The notes under the pieces: generated by a model
What the model was told of the DNA's origin: nothing
The model's database searches: none
Seen by the model: only the letters and a program-made list of their open reading frames with translations
Shown: positions 1-8,270 of the stretch, in pieces
Position numbering within the stretch: the stretch's first letter is position 1
Layout of the letters: the number at the start of each line of letters is the position of its first letter
NCBI RefSeq assembly: GCF_902493215.1
Contig: NZ_CABUOL010000028.1
Coordinates: 1-30,424 of the forward strand
Length of the DNA: 30,424 bases
DNA from: an uncultured Mediterranea sp.
Lineage (GTDB): Bacteria > Bacteroidota > Bacteroidia > Bacteroidales > Bacteroidaceae
Direction of reading: 5' to 3'
Position numbers and translations under genes: made by a program

Positions 1-159
1 CGAATTAAAGAGTTATTTGAAAGCATGAGAAATATGGCAGTTCTACACAGTCCAGCTTTTTCTTATCCGTTGCCCGTTCTCGTGCGAGTTTTATTCAATC
101 CGTTGATATTCAAAGGGAAAATACTTTATTACAACAAATATAAGGAAAGGCAATCGTAG
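1..159 (+). CDS. 3' end of an unidentified protein (partial)
   Basis: Frame 1 is open from the window edge to a TAG at 157-159, giving 52 residues with no start in view. The tail is fairly hydrophobic and basic, with a stretch PLPVLVRVLFNPLIFKGK and a Lys/Tyr-rich end. This might be a membrane-associated C-terminus, but no family is recognisable. The fragment is AT-rich compared with the genes that follow, and 171 non-coding bases with a promoter separate it from the next gene, so it belongs to a different transcription unit. Real coding is likely but not proven, because only the end is visible. Confidence 0.5.
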   Translation, partial: RIKELFESMRNMAVLHSPAFSYPLPVLVRVLFNPLIFKGKILYYNKYKERQS

Positions 160-256
160 AACAAAATATTGAAACTTGTTTCAGATATTTTTCAATATAA
201 GTTATCCTAAAAGTCGCTAATTGATAGCTTATGATAGTTGGTTTTTAATTCCTCTT

Positions 257-288
257 TTTGGTAAACAAAACAGAAAGCTTTATCTTTG
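257..288 (+). promoter_or_regulatory. Promoter of the GH109-like/GH29/PL8/sulfatase operon
   Basis: TTTG at 257-260, 20 bases, then TATCTTTG at 281-288. This is an excellent match to the Bacteroidota primary-sigma promoter (-33 TTTG, -7 TAnnTTTG). Transcription would begin near 292-296, about 35-40 bases before the first start codon. A small stem-loop (GGACA 288-292 with TGTCC 299-303) lies across the likely transcript start. Confidence 0.75.
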
Positions 289-330
289 GACAATTTTCTG
301 TCCATAAGGAATGGAAACGATTGATGGATT

Positions 331-1461
331 ATGATAAAGACAGCATTTATTGGCTTGGGATATAGAGGAAGGCAGTTGTACGGACTGCTGCAGCACATAA
401 GAGGTTTCCGTATCGTGGCGTTTGCGGATCCGGGAGTGGAGGAAGACGCCGTGGCGGGTATCCCTTGTTATCAGAGGGGGGAAGAGGACTATCGGAGGAT
501 GCTGGCCGAACAGAAGCCGCAGCTGGTATTCGTGGCTTCTCCCTGGCATTGCCACGTGCGGCATGCGCTTCACTGCATGGAATGCGGGGCCGATGTGGCT
601 CTGGAAATCAAGGGAGGGCTTTACATAGACGAATACCGGCCCTTGATAGCATGTGCCGCGCGCACCGGCCGCCGAATCTATCCGTTGGAGAACACGCTTT
701 TCATGCGGGAGAATCTGGCTATATATAATATGGTACAGGCAGGCCTGTTGGGAGAAATCGTGTATATGCGCGGAGGCTACCGGCATGACTTGCGCCGCCT
801 GTTGCTGGACGATGACGGTACGCTGGGTAACCGTGAAAAGACGGAAAGTGTCTGGCGAAGCCGTTTTTATCAGGAAGAAAACGGTGACTTGTATCCCACG
901 CACGGACTGGCTCCGCTTTGTCTGTTTGCCGGTATCGGACGGACGGACCGCATCAAGTGCCTGACTTCGTTTGCTTCCAAACCCGCCGGATTGCGGCAAC
1001 GCATCAAAGACTTGGGGGGAGACAGCAGTGTGAAGATTGCTTTGGGCGATGTGGTGGTTACCCAGCTGGAGACGGAGAACGGGGTATTGCTGACGTTGAC
1101 ACACGACACGACCTTGCCCCGGCCACGAAGCCTGGACTTCGAGGTACAGGGCACGAAAGGCATCTGGCAGGGTGACCGCCGGTTGATCTATGTGGAAGGA
1201 AGCAGTCCGGAAGAGACATGGGAACCGGACGAGAGCTACATCAACCGGTATGAACACCGGTATTGGCGGCAGTGGGGACAGGAGGCCGTCGAGGTGGATG
1301 CGCATCATGGGGGAATGGACTATGTCATGCTGAAGGCACTGGAAGAAGATATCCGCGGAGGAGAGCCATATCCGGTGACCGTGGACGACCTGGCGTTGTG
1401 GACTTCGGTCACTCCCTGGTCCAAGGTCTCTATCGCCGAACGGAAAACGGTCTTTATGTAA
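331..1461 (+). CDS. Gfo/Idh/MocA-family oxidoreductase, GH109-like
   Basis: 376 residues. An N-terminal Rossmann fold shows the dinucleotide motif GLGYRG at residues 8-13 and an acidic end to strand 2 (ADPG). The C-terminal half resembles GH109 NAD-dependent N-acetylgalactosaminidases. It has YPTH at residues 188-191, matching the Tyr and His described as catalytic in GH109, then HGLAP, HDTTLPRPRS, a YEHRYW block and HGGMDYVML. The usual EKP motif of the superfamily reads EIKGG. Unlike typical GH109 enzymes (about 440 residues, exported) it starts directly at the Rossmann fold with no signal peptide, so it should be cytoplasmic. It is first in an operon with three exported glycan-degrading enzymes. 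GH109 likeness is from recalled motifs; a sugar dehydrogenase or epimerase role remains possible. Start: the ATG directly before the first beta strand, 35-40 bases after the predicted transcript start. Confidence 0.82.
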   Translation: MIKTAFIGLGYRGRQLYGLLQHIRGFRIVAFADPGVEEDAVAGIPCYQRGEEDYRRMLAEQKPQLVFVASPWHCHVRHALHCMECGADVALEIKGGLYIDEYRPLIACAARTGRRIYPLENTLFMRENLAIYNMVQAGLLGEIVYMRGGYRHDLRRLLLDDDGTLGNREKTESVWRSRFYQEENGDLYPTHGLAPLCLFAGIGRTDRIKCLTSFASKPAGLRQRIKDLGGDSSVKIALGDVVVTQLETENGVLLTLTHDTTLPRPRSLDFEVQGTKGIWQGDRRLIYVEGSSPEETWEPDESYINRYEHRYWRQWGQEAVEVDAHHGGMDYVMLKALEEDIRGGEPYPVTVDDLALWTSVTPWSKVSIAERKTVFM

Positions 1462-1494
1462 CGGAGTCATTTTTACACTTAAAAAAATACAGAT

Positions 1495-3396
1495 ATGAAG
1501 AATTTTACCAATTTGATTGCTGCATGTTCTTGTGCGGTGGTTTCGTCGGCCTTGTTCTCGTGTGCGCCACGCGTCGAAGCGCCGGAACCGATTCTTCCCA
1601 TTCCCGAACCGAAACAGGTGGAATGGCAGAAGATGGAAACGTATGCTTTTATCCATTTCGGTTTGAATACGTTCAACGACCGTGAATGGGGATATGGTGA
1701 CACGCCGGCGGAGATGTTCAATCCGGCCCGGTTGGATTGTGAACAGTGGGCCAAAACGCTGGTAGCTGCCGGTATGAAAGGAGTGATTCTGACGGCCAAA
1801 CATCACGACGGCTTCTGCCTGTGGCCTTTTGCCGGAACCGAGTACAGCGTGGCCAACAGTCCTTTCCGGAATGGTAAGGGAGATGTGGTGCGCGAACTGT
1901 CGGAAGCCTGCAAGAAGTATGGCCTGAAGTTTGCCGTGTATCTTTCGCCGTGGGACCGGCATCAGGCCAATTACGGGACACCGGAATATTTGGATTACTT
2001 TTATGCCCAGTTGCGCGATCTGCTGACCAATTATGGAGAGGTCTTTGAGGTATGGTTCGATGGTGCCAACGGAGGGGACGGCTGGTATGGCGGAGCGAAA
2101 GAGACACGAACCATCGACCGGCGTAACTATTATAACTATCCCCGCATCTATGAGATGCTGGACAGCATACAGCCCCAGGCTGTCATCTTCTCGGATGGTG
2201 GGCCGGGCTGTCGCTGGGTAGGCAACGAGAGAGGTTTTGCCGGTGCTACCAACTGGTCGTTCCTGCGTAAGGGGGAAGTGTATCCCGGTTATGACAAGTA
2301 TTACGAATTGCAGTACGGCCATGCCGACGGCAACCAATGGGTGCCTGCCGAATGTGATGTCTCCATCCGTCCGGGCTGGTTCTATCATCCGGAACAGGAC
2401 AGTCTTGTAAAGACACCCGAGCAGCTGGTGGATCTGTATTATCGGAGTGTGGGGCACAACGGGACCTTGTTGCTGAACTTCCCGGTAGACCGTAACGGCC
2501 TGATCAATCCGATTGATTCGGCCAACGCTGTGCGTTTCCGCCAGATGATACAGAAGGAACTGGCCGTGAATCTGGTGAAGGGAATGGTTCCGCAGGTCAG
2601 CAATGAACGGGGTGGTGACTATGTCGCTGCGGCTTTGACAGACAATGATTATGATACCTATTGGGCTACGGCCGACAGTGTGAAGACGGCTGATATCACT
2701 TTCTCTCTCCCTTCGGCTGTACGGATGAACCGCATGCTCTTGCAGGAGTATATTCCTTTGGGCCAGCGGGTGAAAGCCTTTACGGTGGAATATCGCGATC
2801 CTTCGGGCAACTGGATGCCTGTTGTGCTGAACGAGGAGACTACGACCATCGGATATAAGCGCCTGTTGCGTTTCTCTTCTGTAGTGACGGATGGCATCCG
2901 CGTTCGGATTACCGATTCCCGTGGACCGTTGTGCATCAACAATATCGAGGTATATGATGCCGGTGAGAATGCAGACAAAATCTTCAGTGAAGTGTCTTTG
3001 GAAAAAATGGGAAGTCTTCCTTTTACACTTTCCGGTATAAAGGATGAGGACGCGAAGGCGGCTACCGACCGTAACGGGAAAACAACCTGTTTCGTGGAAG
3101 GAGACTTGCTGACGGTTGACTTGGGAAGCGAACGCTTTATTTCTTCTTTCCATTTCCTGCCCGATCAGAGCGAACCGAGCAAGGGGCTTGTATCGCATTA
3201 CGAGTTGTCTGTAGCAGGAGCTGACGGACAGCATCTGCAAACGGTCAAGTCGGGCGAGTTTTCCAATATCCGTAACAATCCGGTGATGCAGTCGGTATAT
3301 TTCACTCCAGTCAAAGCGCGTTATCTGTATTTGAAAGCTACCCGTATGGTAACGGAGGGAGAAGCGATGGGATTTGCTGAAATAGCGGTGAAATAA
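1495..3396 (+). CDS. Alpha-L-fucosidase, GH29, lipoprotein with C-terminal F5/8-type domains
   Basis: 633 residues; hydrolyses terminal alpha-L-fucose by a retaining mechanism. The N-terminus is a lipoprotein signal with lipobox LFSC (Cys23), so the enzyme should be anchored in the cell envelope. The (beta/alpha)8 domain covers roughly residues 35-340, with HHDGFCLW and the nucleophile motif EVWFDGA (Asp189). Two discoidin (F5/8 type C, CBM32-like) regions follow, about 345-490 and 510-633. The WFDGA form together with C-terminal carbohydrate-binding modules is reminiscent of the GH29-B (alpha-1,3/1,4) subgroup, but linkage cannot be read from sequence. It lies 33 bases after the GH109-like gene and 9 bases before the PL8 lyase, so the genes are almost certainly co-transcribed. 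Confidence 0.93.
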   Translation: MKNFTNLIAACSCAVVSSALFSCAPRVEAPEPILPIPEPKQVEWQKMETYAFIHFGLNTFNDREWGYGDTPAEMFNPARLDCEQWAKTLVAAGMKGVILTAKHHDGFCLWPFAGTEYSVANSPFRNGKGDVVRELSEACKKYGLKFAVYLSPWDRHQANYGTPEYLDYFYAQLRDLLTNYGEVFEVWFDGANGGDGWYGGAKETRTIDRRNYYNYPRIYEMLDSIQPQAVIFSDGGPGCRWVGNERGFAGATNWSFLRKGEVYPGYDKYYELQYGHADGNQWVPAECDVSIRPGWFYHPEQDSLVKTPEQLVDLYYRSVGHNGTLLLNFPVDRNGLINPIDSANAVRFRQMIQKELAVNLVKGMVPQVSNERGGDYVAAALTDNDYDTYWATADSVKTADITFSLPSAVRMNRMLLQEYIPLGQRVKAFTVEYRDPSGNWMPVVLNEETTTIGYKRLLRFSSVVTDGIRVRITDSRGPLCINNIEVYDAGENADKIFSEVSLEKMGSLPFTLSGIKDEDAKAATDRNGKTTCFVEGDLLTVDLGSERFISSFHFLPDQSEPSKGLVSHYELSVAGADGQHLQTVKSGEFSNIRNNPVMQSVYFTPVKARYLYLKATRMVTEGEAMGFAEIAVK

Positions 3397-3405
3397 TAAA
3401 TAGGA

Positions 3406-5568
3406 ATGAACATGAACAGAAGATTTTATTGGCTGGCTGTCTTTTTGTGTTGGATGGTATCCGGCATGGGAAAGACGGTTGAGATGCAGAATCGGTTGGA
3501 TACCGATGATGAATTTGAAGTTCTGATGCAGAAAATACGTCAGGATTTTGCTGCCAATCCTACTATTGATGAGGCGTTGGCGAAATATAATGAAAAGGAC
3601 GGCTCGTTTACGGATGTGGATTATGCCAGCATCCAACGTACGAACTGGCCTCCGCTGGTACACATAGAACGTATCAGTGATTTTGTATTTGCCTATACCC
3701 ATCCGAATAACAAGCATTTTCAGGAAGAGGGACTGTATGAGAAGATTGTGAAAGGATTGGAGTACTGGGACGAACGGAATCCCTGGTGCCACAATTGGTG
3801 GTACAATCAGATTGCCGAACCTCAAAAATTGGGTGTCTTGCTCATTCAGATGCGTGTAGGTAAAAAACAGATTCCGGCAGAACTCGAAAAGAAGATTCTG
3901 GAGCGTGTGAAGAAGGACGGTGGTAATCCGGCGAAGTGGACGGGGGCCAACCGTACCGATATTGCCTTGCACTGGATTTATCGTTCCTGCCTGCAACGGA
4001 ACGCTGAGGATCTGGCTTTTGCTTTGGACAATGTCTACAATCCGGTGGTGTATACAACGAAGGAAGGATTCCAGCATGACAACAGTAACTTCCAGCATGG
4101 ACGTCAGTTGTATATCGGCGGGTACGGCGACGAGATTCTGAAGGGAGTGACCCAGGTTGCCATGTATACCCGTGGTACCCGCTTTGCCATGCCGCAGGAC
4201 AAGCTGGAGCTGATCAGCAAGTTCATGCGTGAAACCTATTATGCTACCATCCGTGGCAAATATATGTCTTTTGATGTGTTGGGACGTGGAGTAAGTCGTC
4301 CGGGGATCTTGAACAAGTCGAATGCGCTGTTGTTTGCCAAGCGTATGGTAGAACTGGACCAGGCACATGCCGATGAATTCCGTACCATCGTAGCACGTAT
4401 GGAAGGAACGAAAGAACCGGGTGACGGGATTCGGCCGAAACATACGCATTATTTCCGGGGGGACTATACCTTGCATGTACGTCCGGCATATTCTTTCGAT
4501 GTCCGGTTGGCCTCTACCCGAACCATGCGTTGTGAATATGGCAACGGTGAAAATCTGAAGACCTATTTCTTGTCGGATGGTTGTACGAACATCACCACGC
4601 ATGGTGGAGAGTATTATAACATTTTCCCGGCCTGGAACTGGACACGCATTCCGGGTGTGACGGCTCCCCAAGTGAAGGTAATTCCATTGGCGGCAAGCGA
4701 CTGGCAGACACCGGGTACTTCTACGTTTGCAGGTGGGGTGTCCGACAGCCTTTATGGCGCAACGGCTTATGCGTATATGGATACGTATAAGGGTGTCAAT
4801 ACCGGTGCACACAAAGCCTGGTTCTTCTTCGATGATGAGGTGGTTTGTCTGGGTTCGGATGTCACTTCTTCTTCTCCGGAGGATGTTTATACATCTGTCA
4901 ACCAGTGTCTGGCTTCGTCATCGGGAGCGTTGATATCGGTTGCCGGCAAACAGGAAACACTTCCAGCCGAAGAGAAGATTTATGAAGAGGCAGACTGGGT
5001 GTTGCACGACGGAATCGGTTATGTCTTTCCACAAGGTGGACGTCTGGTAGCGGGTGTACAGCGGCAAAGCGGCAGTTGGTATGACATCAATAACAGTGTG
5101 AACCGTAAAGAACCGGTTGAAGAAACTGTATTTACGTTGAGTATGGACCATGGACGCCGGCCGCAAGGCAGTACGTATGCCTATGTGGTAGTTCCAGGCA
5201 AGCAAACTGCTGCTGGGATGGATAAATACTGCAAGCGGTTGCCCGTTGAAATATTGAGTAATACGGCTGACTTACAGGCTGTATGTCACAAGAAGTTGGG
5301 CGTTTGGCAATTGGTGTTTTATCAGCCGGGGGAATTCCGTAACGGGAAGCTGGCCGTGCGGGTTGACAAACCTTGTGCCTTGATTCTGAAGGATGTTGAT
5401 ACAAAGCATCCGATTGTCCATGTAGCCGATCCGGGTCAGACACGCCAGTCCATTCAGATAAACGTTGAAATAAAAGGAAGAAAAGGTGGAAAACAGACGG
5501 TTGAATTCCGCCCTTCTGATGACCCGGTCTATGCGGGTGCAACACAGTCTTTTACATTAAATTTCTAA
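3406..5568 (+). CDS. Polysaccharide lyase family 8 (chondroitin AC / hyaluronate lyase type)
   Basis: 720 residues, close to the 700 of Pedobacter heparinus chondroitinase AC. Lyases of this family cleave uronic-acid-containing glycosaminoglycans by beta-elimination, leaving an unsaturated uronate. Catalytic residues line up with those described for chondroitinase AC: Asn182 in TGANR, His231 in QHGRQL, Tyr240 in IGGYGD, and Arg294 and Arg298 in GRGVSRPG. An (alpha/alpha)-toroid covers about residues 30-340, followed by beta-sandwich domains. The N-terminus (residues 1-21) is a signal peptide without an obvious lipobox, suggesting periplasmic location. It sits between GH29 and the sulfatase, with gaps of 9 and 4 bases. 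Substrate could be chondroitin sulfate, hyaluronan or another uronate polymer; PL8 also contains xanthan lyases. Confidence 0.92.
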   Translation: MNMNRRFYWLAVFLCWMVSGMGKTVEMQNRLDTDDEFEVLMQKIRQDFAANPTIDEALAKYNEKDGSFTDVDYASIQRTNWPPLVHIERISDFVFAYTHPNNKHFQEEGLYEKIVKGLEYWDERNPWCHNWWYNQIAEPQKLGVLLIQMRVGKKQIPAELEKKILERVKKDGGNPAKWTGANRTDIALHWIYRSCLQRNAEDLAFALDNVYNPVVYTTKEGFQHDNSNFQHGRQLYIGGYGDEILKGVTQVAMYTRGTRFAMPQDKLELISKFMRETYYATIRGKYMSFDVLGRGVSRPGILNKSNALLFAKRMVELDQAHADEFRTIVARMEGTKEPGDGIRPKHTHYFRGDYTLHVRPAYSFDVRLASTRTMRCEYGNGENLKTYFLSDGCTNITTHGGEYYNIFPAWNWTRIPGVTAPQVKVIPLAASDWQTPGTSTFAGGVSDSLYGATAYAYMDTYKGVNTGAHKAWFFFDDEVVCLGSDVTSSSPEDVYTSVNQCLASSSGALISVAGKQETLPAEEKIYEEADWVLHDGIGYVFPQGGRLVAGVQRQSGSWYDINNSVNRKEPVEETVFTLSMDHGRRPQGSTYAYVVVPGKQTAAGMDKYCKRLPVEILSNTADLQAVCHKKLGVWQLVFYQPGEFRNGKLAVRVDKPCALILKDVDTKHPIVHVADPGQTRQSIQINVEIKGRKGGKQTVEFRPSDDPVYAGATQSFTLNF

Positions 5569-5572
5569 AATC

Positions 5573-7117
5573 ATGAATACAAGAAAATGGTCTGATGCCG
5601 CTTGGGCGGTGGCAGCAGGTGCCTGTCTGGTACCGGGCTGCCTGGCGGCACAGCAGAAACCGCACATTATTCTTATTATATCCGACCAGCATCGGGGGGA
5701 TGCCATGCAGTGCATGGGCAATCCTTCTGTCATCACTCCCCATATGGATGCTTTGGCGGATGATGGTACGCTCTTCCTGAACGGCTATTCTTCTACACCG
5801 AGCAGTACACCTGCCCGTGCCGGACTGTTGACCGGGCTTTCTCCCTGGCATCATGGCATGTTGGGGTATGGCAGGGTAGGCAACCAGTACCGTTACGAAA
5901 TGCCGCAGATGCTGCGTGACCTGAATTATTTTACATTTGGTATCGGTAAGATGCACTGGTTCCCCCAGAAATCATTGCATGGCTTTCACGGCACACTGGT
6001 TGACGAGAGCGGACGCGTGGAAAGCAAGGATTTCATCAGCGATTACCGTTTGTGGTTTCAGACACAGGCGCCTGGCTTGAATCCCGATTCTACCCATGTA
6101 GGCTGGAATGATCATGGGGCGGCGGTATACAAACTCCCTGAGCAGCTTCATCCGACGGTATGGACGGGCGAAACCGCTTGTGAAATGATACACAATCATA
6201 AAAACGGAAATGGGCAGCCTTTGTTCCTGAAGGTGTCGTTCGCCCGTCCTCACAGCCCCTATGACCCTCCACAGCGTTTGGCCGATGTTTACAAGGACCG
6301 CGATGTGCCGGCTCCGTACGTGGGAGAGTGGTGCAAGGACAAAGGATATGCAGTACAGAAGAATGCTTCCGATGCTCCGTCCGATGCGGCTTTCGGTAAT
6401 TTTGGTGAAGAATATGCCAAGAATTCCCGCCGTCACTATTATGCCAACGTCACTTTTGTAGATGAGGAAATCGGTAAGATTGTGCAGGCACTGAAGGAAG
6501 AAGGAATGTATGACAACGCTCTGATATGCTACGTGTCCGACCATGGTGACATGTTGGGTGACCATTATCATTGGCGGAAAACTTATCCCTACGAGGGCTC
6601 TGTGCATATACCTTATATTGTGAAATGGCCCTCTTCCTGCGGCTTCGAAAAAGGTGGAAAAGTTGAAGAACCGGTCGAACTGAGAGACTTGCTGCCTACT
6701 TTCCTTGAAATGGCCGGTGGACAGGTGCCTTCTGATATGGATGGCCAGTCGCTGGTGAGATTGATGGACGGCGGGAAGAAGCAATGGCGTAAGTACATTG
6801 ATTTGGAACATGCCACTTGCTATAGTCCTGACAACTATTGGTGCGCGTTGACCGATGGAAAAATTAAGTACGTCTGGCGTTTCCATACAGGGGAAGAAGA
6901 ATTGTTCGACTTGGAGAAAGATCCTCACGAACTGAAGAATGTAGTGGGTGAGAAGCGTTATCGCGCCCGTCTGGAAGAACTCCGTGCGGCGATGGTGCAA
7001 CACTTGTCCGAGCGTGGAGAGGAATTTGTGAAGGATGGCAAGCTTCAGGTGTTGAAGCGAACCGTATTGTATGGTCCTTTATTCCCTGACAAGAACCCTG
7101 TAGATACAGGTATTTGA
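5573..7117 (+). CDS. S1-family sulfatase, serine-type formylglycine motif
   Basis: 514 residues; hydrolyses sulfate esters, here presumably on an oligosaccharide. The activation motif is STPARAGLLTG (residues 78-88), where Ser78 would be converted to formylglycine by the radical-SAM enzyme anSME, which is not in this window. Metal-site and active-site blocks are visible: SDQHRGD near residues 37-43, ARPHSPYDPP, VSDHGDMLGDH and a C-terminal DLEKDPHELKN typical of S1 sulfatases. The N-terminal segment ending in CLAAQQ is a signal peptide, so the enzyme is probably periplasmic. It starts 4 bases after the PL8 stop and is the last gene before a strong terminator. Which sulfate position (4-O or 6-O) it removes cannot be told by eye. 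Confidence 0.93.
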   Translation: MNTRKWSDAAWAVAAGACLVPGCLAAQQKPHIILIISDQHRGDAMQCMGNPSVITPHMDALADDGTLFLNGYSSTPSSTPARAGLLTGLSPWHHGMLGYGRVGNQYRYEMPQMLRDLNYFTFGIGKMHWFPQKSLHGFHGTLVDESGRVESKDFISDYRLWFQTQAPGLNPDSTHVGWNDHGAAVYKLPEQLHPTVWTGETACEMIHNHKNGNGQPLFLKVSFARPHSPYDPPQRLADVYKDRDVPAPYVGEWCKDKGYAVQKNASDAPSDAAFGNFGEEYAKNSRRHYYANVTFVDEEIGKIVQALKEEGMYDNALICYVSDHGDMLGDHYHWRKTYPYEGSVHIPYIVKWPSSCGFEKGGKVEEPVELRDLLPTFLEMAGGQVPSDMDGQSLVRLMDGGKKQWRKYIDLEHATCYSPDNYWCALTDGKIKYVWRFHTGEEELFDLEKDPHELKNVVGEKRYRARLEELRAAMVQHLSERGEEFVKDGKLQVLKRTVLYGPLFPDKNPVDTGI

Positions 7118-7137
7118 TATTGAACTCCATGAAAATA

Positions 7138-7187
7138 GAAATCGGCTGTCTGGACAGATGATCATCTGGCAGACAGCCGATTTCTTA
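7138..7187. terminator. Bidirectional terminator between convergent operons
   Basis: A perfect 15-base inverted repeat: GAAATCGGCTGTCTG at 7138-7152 and its complement at 7170-7184. A nested palindrome, CAGATGATCATCTG (7155-7168), lies in the loop. T-rich sequence follows on the plus strand. It separates the sulfatase (plus) from pfkA (minus) and could stop transcription from both sides. Confidence 0.85.
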
Positions 7188-7217
7188 TAGATATTGTTCG
7201 TTTTACTGATATAGCAA

Positions 7218-8198
7218 TCAGATAGACAATGCGCGCAATACGTTGACAAGCTCTTTCTTGATGGGCTTGTCGTTTTTGATGGCTTTGGTAAAGGGTACGT
7301 AAACCACTTCGTCGTGTTCGATACCGATCATCACGTTGCGCTGGCCTTCCATGATGGCGTCGATGGCAGCGGCACCCAGTCGGCTGGCCAGGATACGGTC
7401 GTGGGCCGTGGGGCTTCCACCGCGTTGCAGGTGGCCAAGGATGGTAACACGTACATCGTATTGCGGATATTCATTCTTTACACGTTCGGCATAGTGCATA
7501 GCACCTCCCGTCAGTTCGCTTTCGGCAACGAGGACGATGCTGCTGTTCTTTGACTTGCGGAAACCGTTCTTGATGAACTCTTCCAATTGGTCGACTTCCG
7601 TACTGAATTCGGGGATGATGGCTGCTTCGGCACCCGATGCAATGGCACCGTTCAAGGCCAGGAAACCTGCGTCGCGTCCCATGACTTCGACGAAGAACAG
7701 GCGCTCGTGCGATGTAGCTGTGTCGCGAATCTTGTCGACGGCGTCGAGGATGGTGTTCAGGGCGGTATCATATCCGATGGTGGTATCCGTACCATAGAGG
7801 TCGTTGTCGATAGTGCCGGGCAGGCCGATGCAGGGCACGTCGAACTCTTGTGCGAAGATGCGAGCACCTGTCAGCGAACCGTCGCCGCCGATAACAACGA
7901 GGGCGTCGATGCCTTCCTTCTTCATGTTGTCGTAGGCTTGCTGGCGACCTTCAGGAGTGGTGAATTCTTTGCAACGTGCTGTTTTCAGGATGGTTCCTCC
8001 CAGCTGGATGATGTTGCTTACATTCTGGCTCTTGAATTCTTTGATTTCGCCGGTCACCAGACCCTTGTATCCTCTATATATACCTTTTACTTGAAGTCCG
8101 TTGTAGATGGCTGCGCGTGTCACCGCACGGATGGCTGCGTTCATACCCGGAGCATCTCCTCCGGAAGTCAGAATGCCTATGCACTTAACTATTCCCAT
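7218..8198 (-). CDS. pfkA: ATP-dependent 6-phosphofructokinase
   Basis: 326 residues, the usual length for bacterial PfkA. Phosphorylates fructose 6-phosphate to the 1,6-bisphosphate in glycolysis. Visible motifs: TSGGDAPGMN (residues 11-20, nucleotide site), GGDGSLTGA (104-112, ATP/Mg site) and PGTIDND (127-133) with the catalytic base Asp131. Gly in GGDGS and in PGTIDND (instead of PKTIDND) indicates ATP rather than pyrophosphate as donor. It lies 72 bases downstream of ispH on the same strand, but an internal promoter-like -7 box suggests it can also be transcribed alone. Cytoplasmic. Confidence 0.97.
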   Translation of the reverse strand: MGIVKCIGILTSGGDAPGMNAAIRAVTRAAIYNGLQVKGIYRGYKGLVTGEIKEFKSQNVSNIIQLGGTILKTARCKEFTTPEGRQQAYDNMKKEGIDALVVIGGDGSLTGARIFAQEFDVPCIGLPGTIDNDLYGTDTTIGYDTALNTILDAVDKIRDTATSHERLFFVEVMGRDAGFLALNGAIASGAEAAIIPEFSTEVDQLEEFIKNGFRKSKNSSIVLVAESELTGGAMHYAERVKNEYPQYDVRVTILGHLQRGGSPTAHDRILASRLGAAAIDAIMEGQRNVMIGIEHDEVVYVPFTKAIKNDKPIKKELVNVLRALSI

Positions 8199-8229
8199 AA
8201 CAATCTTTTTTAGTTAATAAATGACGTTG

Positions 8230-8237
8230 CAAAGATA
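8230..8237 (-). promoter_or_regulatory. Promoter -7 box for pfkA
   Basis: On the minus strand this reads TATCTTTG, an exact TAnnTTTG -7 element, 31 bases before the pfkA start codon. No convincing TTTG is seen 19-21 bases upstream, so the promoter is judged on its -7 box alone. Confidence 0.5.
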
Positions 8238-8270
8238 CGAAAAAGCTTAGGGTAGCTATAATAATTTTCG

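Noticed and set aside
280..4812. A 1510-codon open frame on the minus strand opposite the GH109-like, GH29 and PL8 genes
   Set aside because: The plus strand carries three recognisable enzymes with intact catalytic motifs and operon spacing; the antisense translation is low-complexity, rich in His/Arg/Ile, and matches no family.
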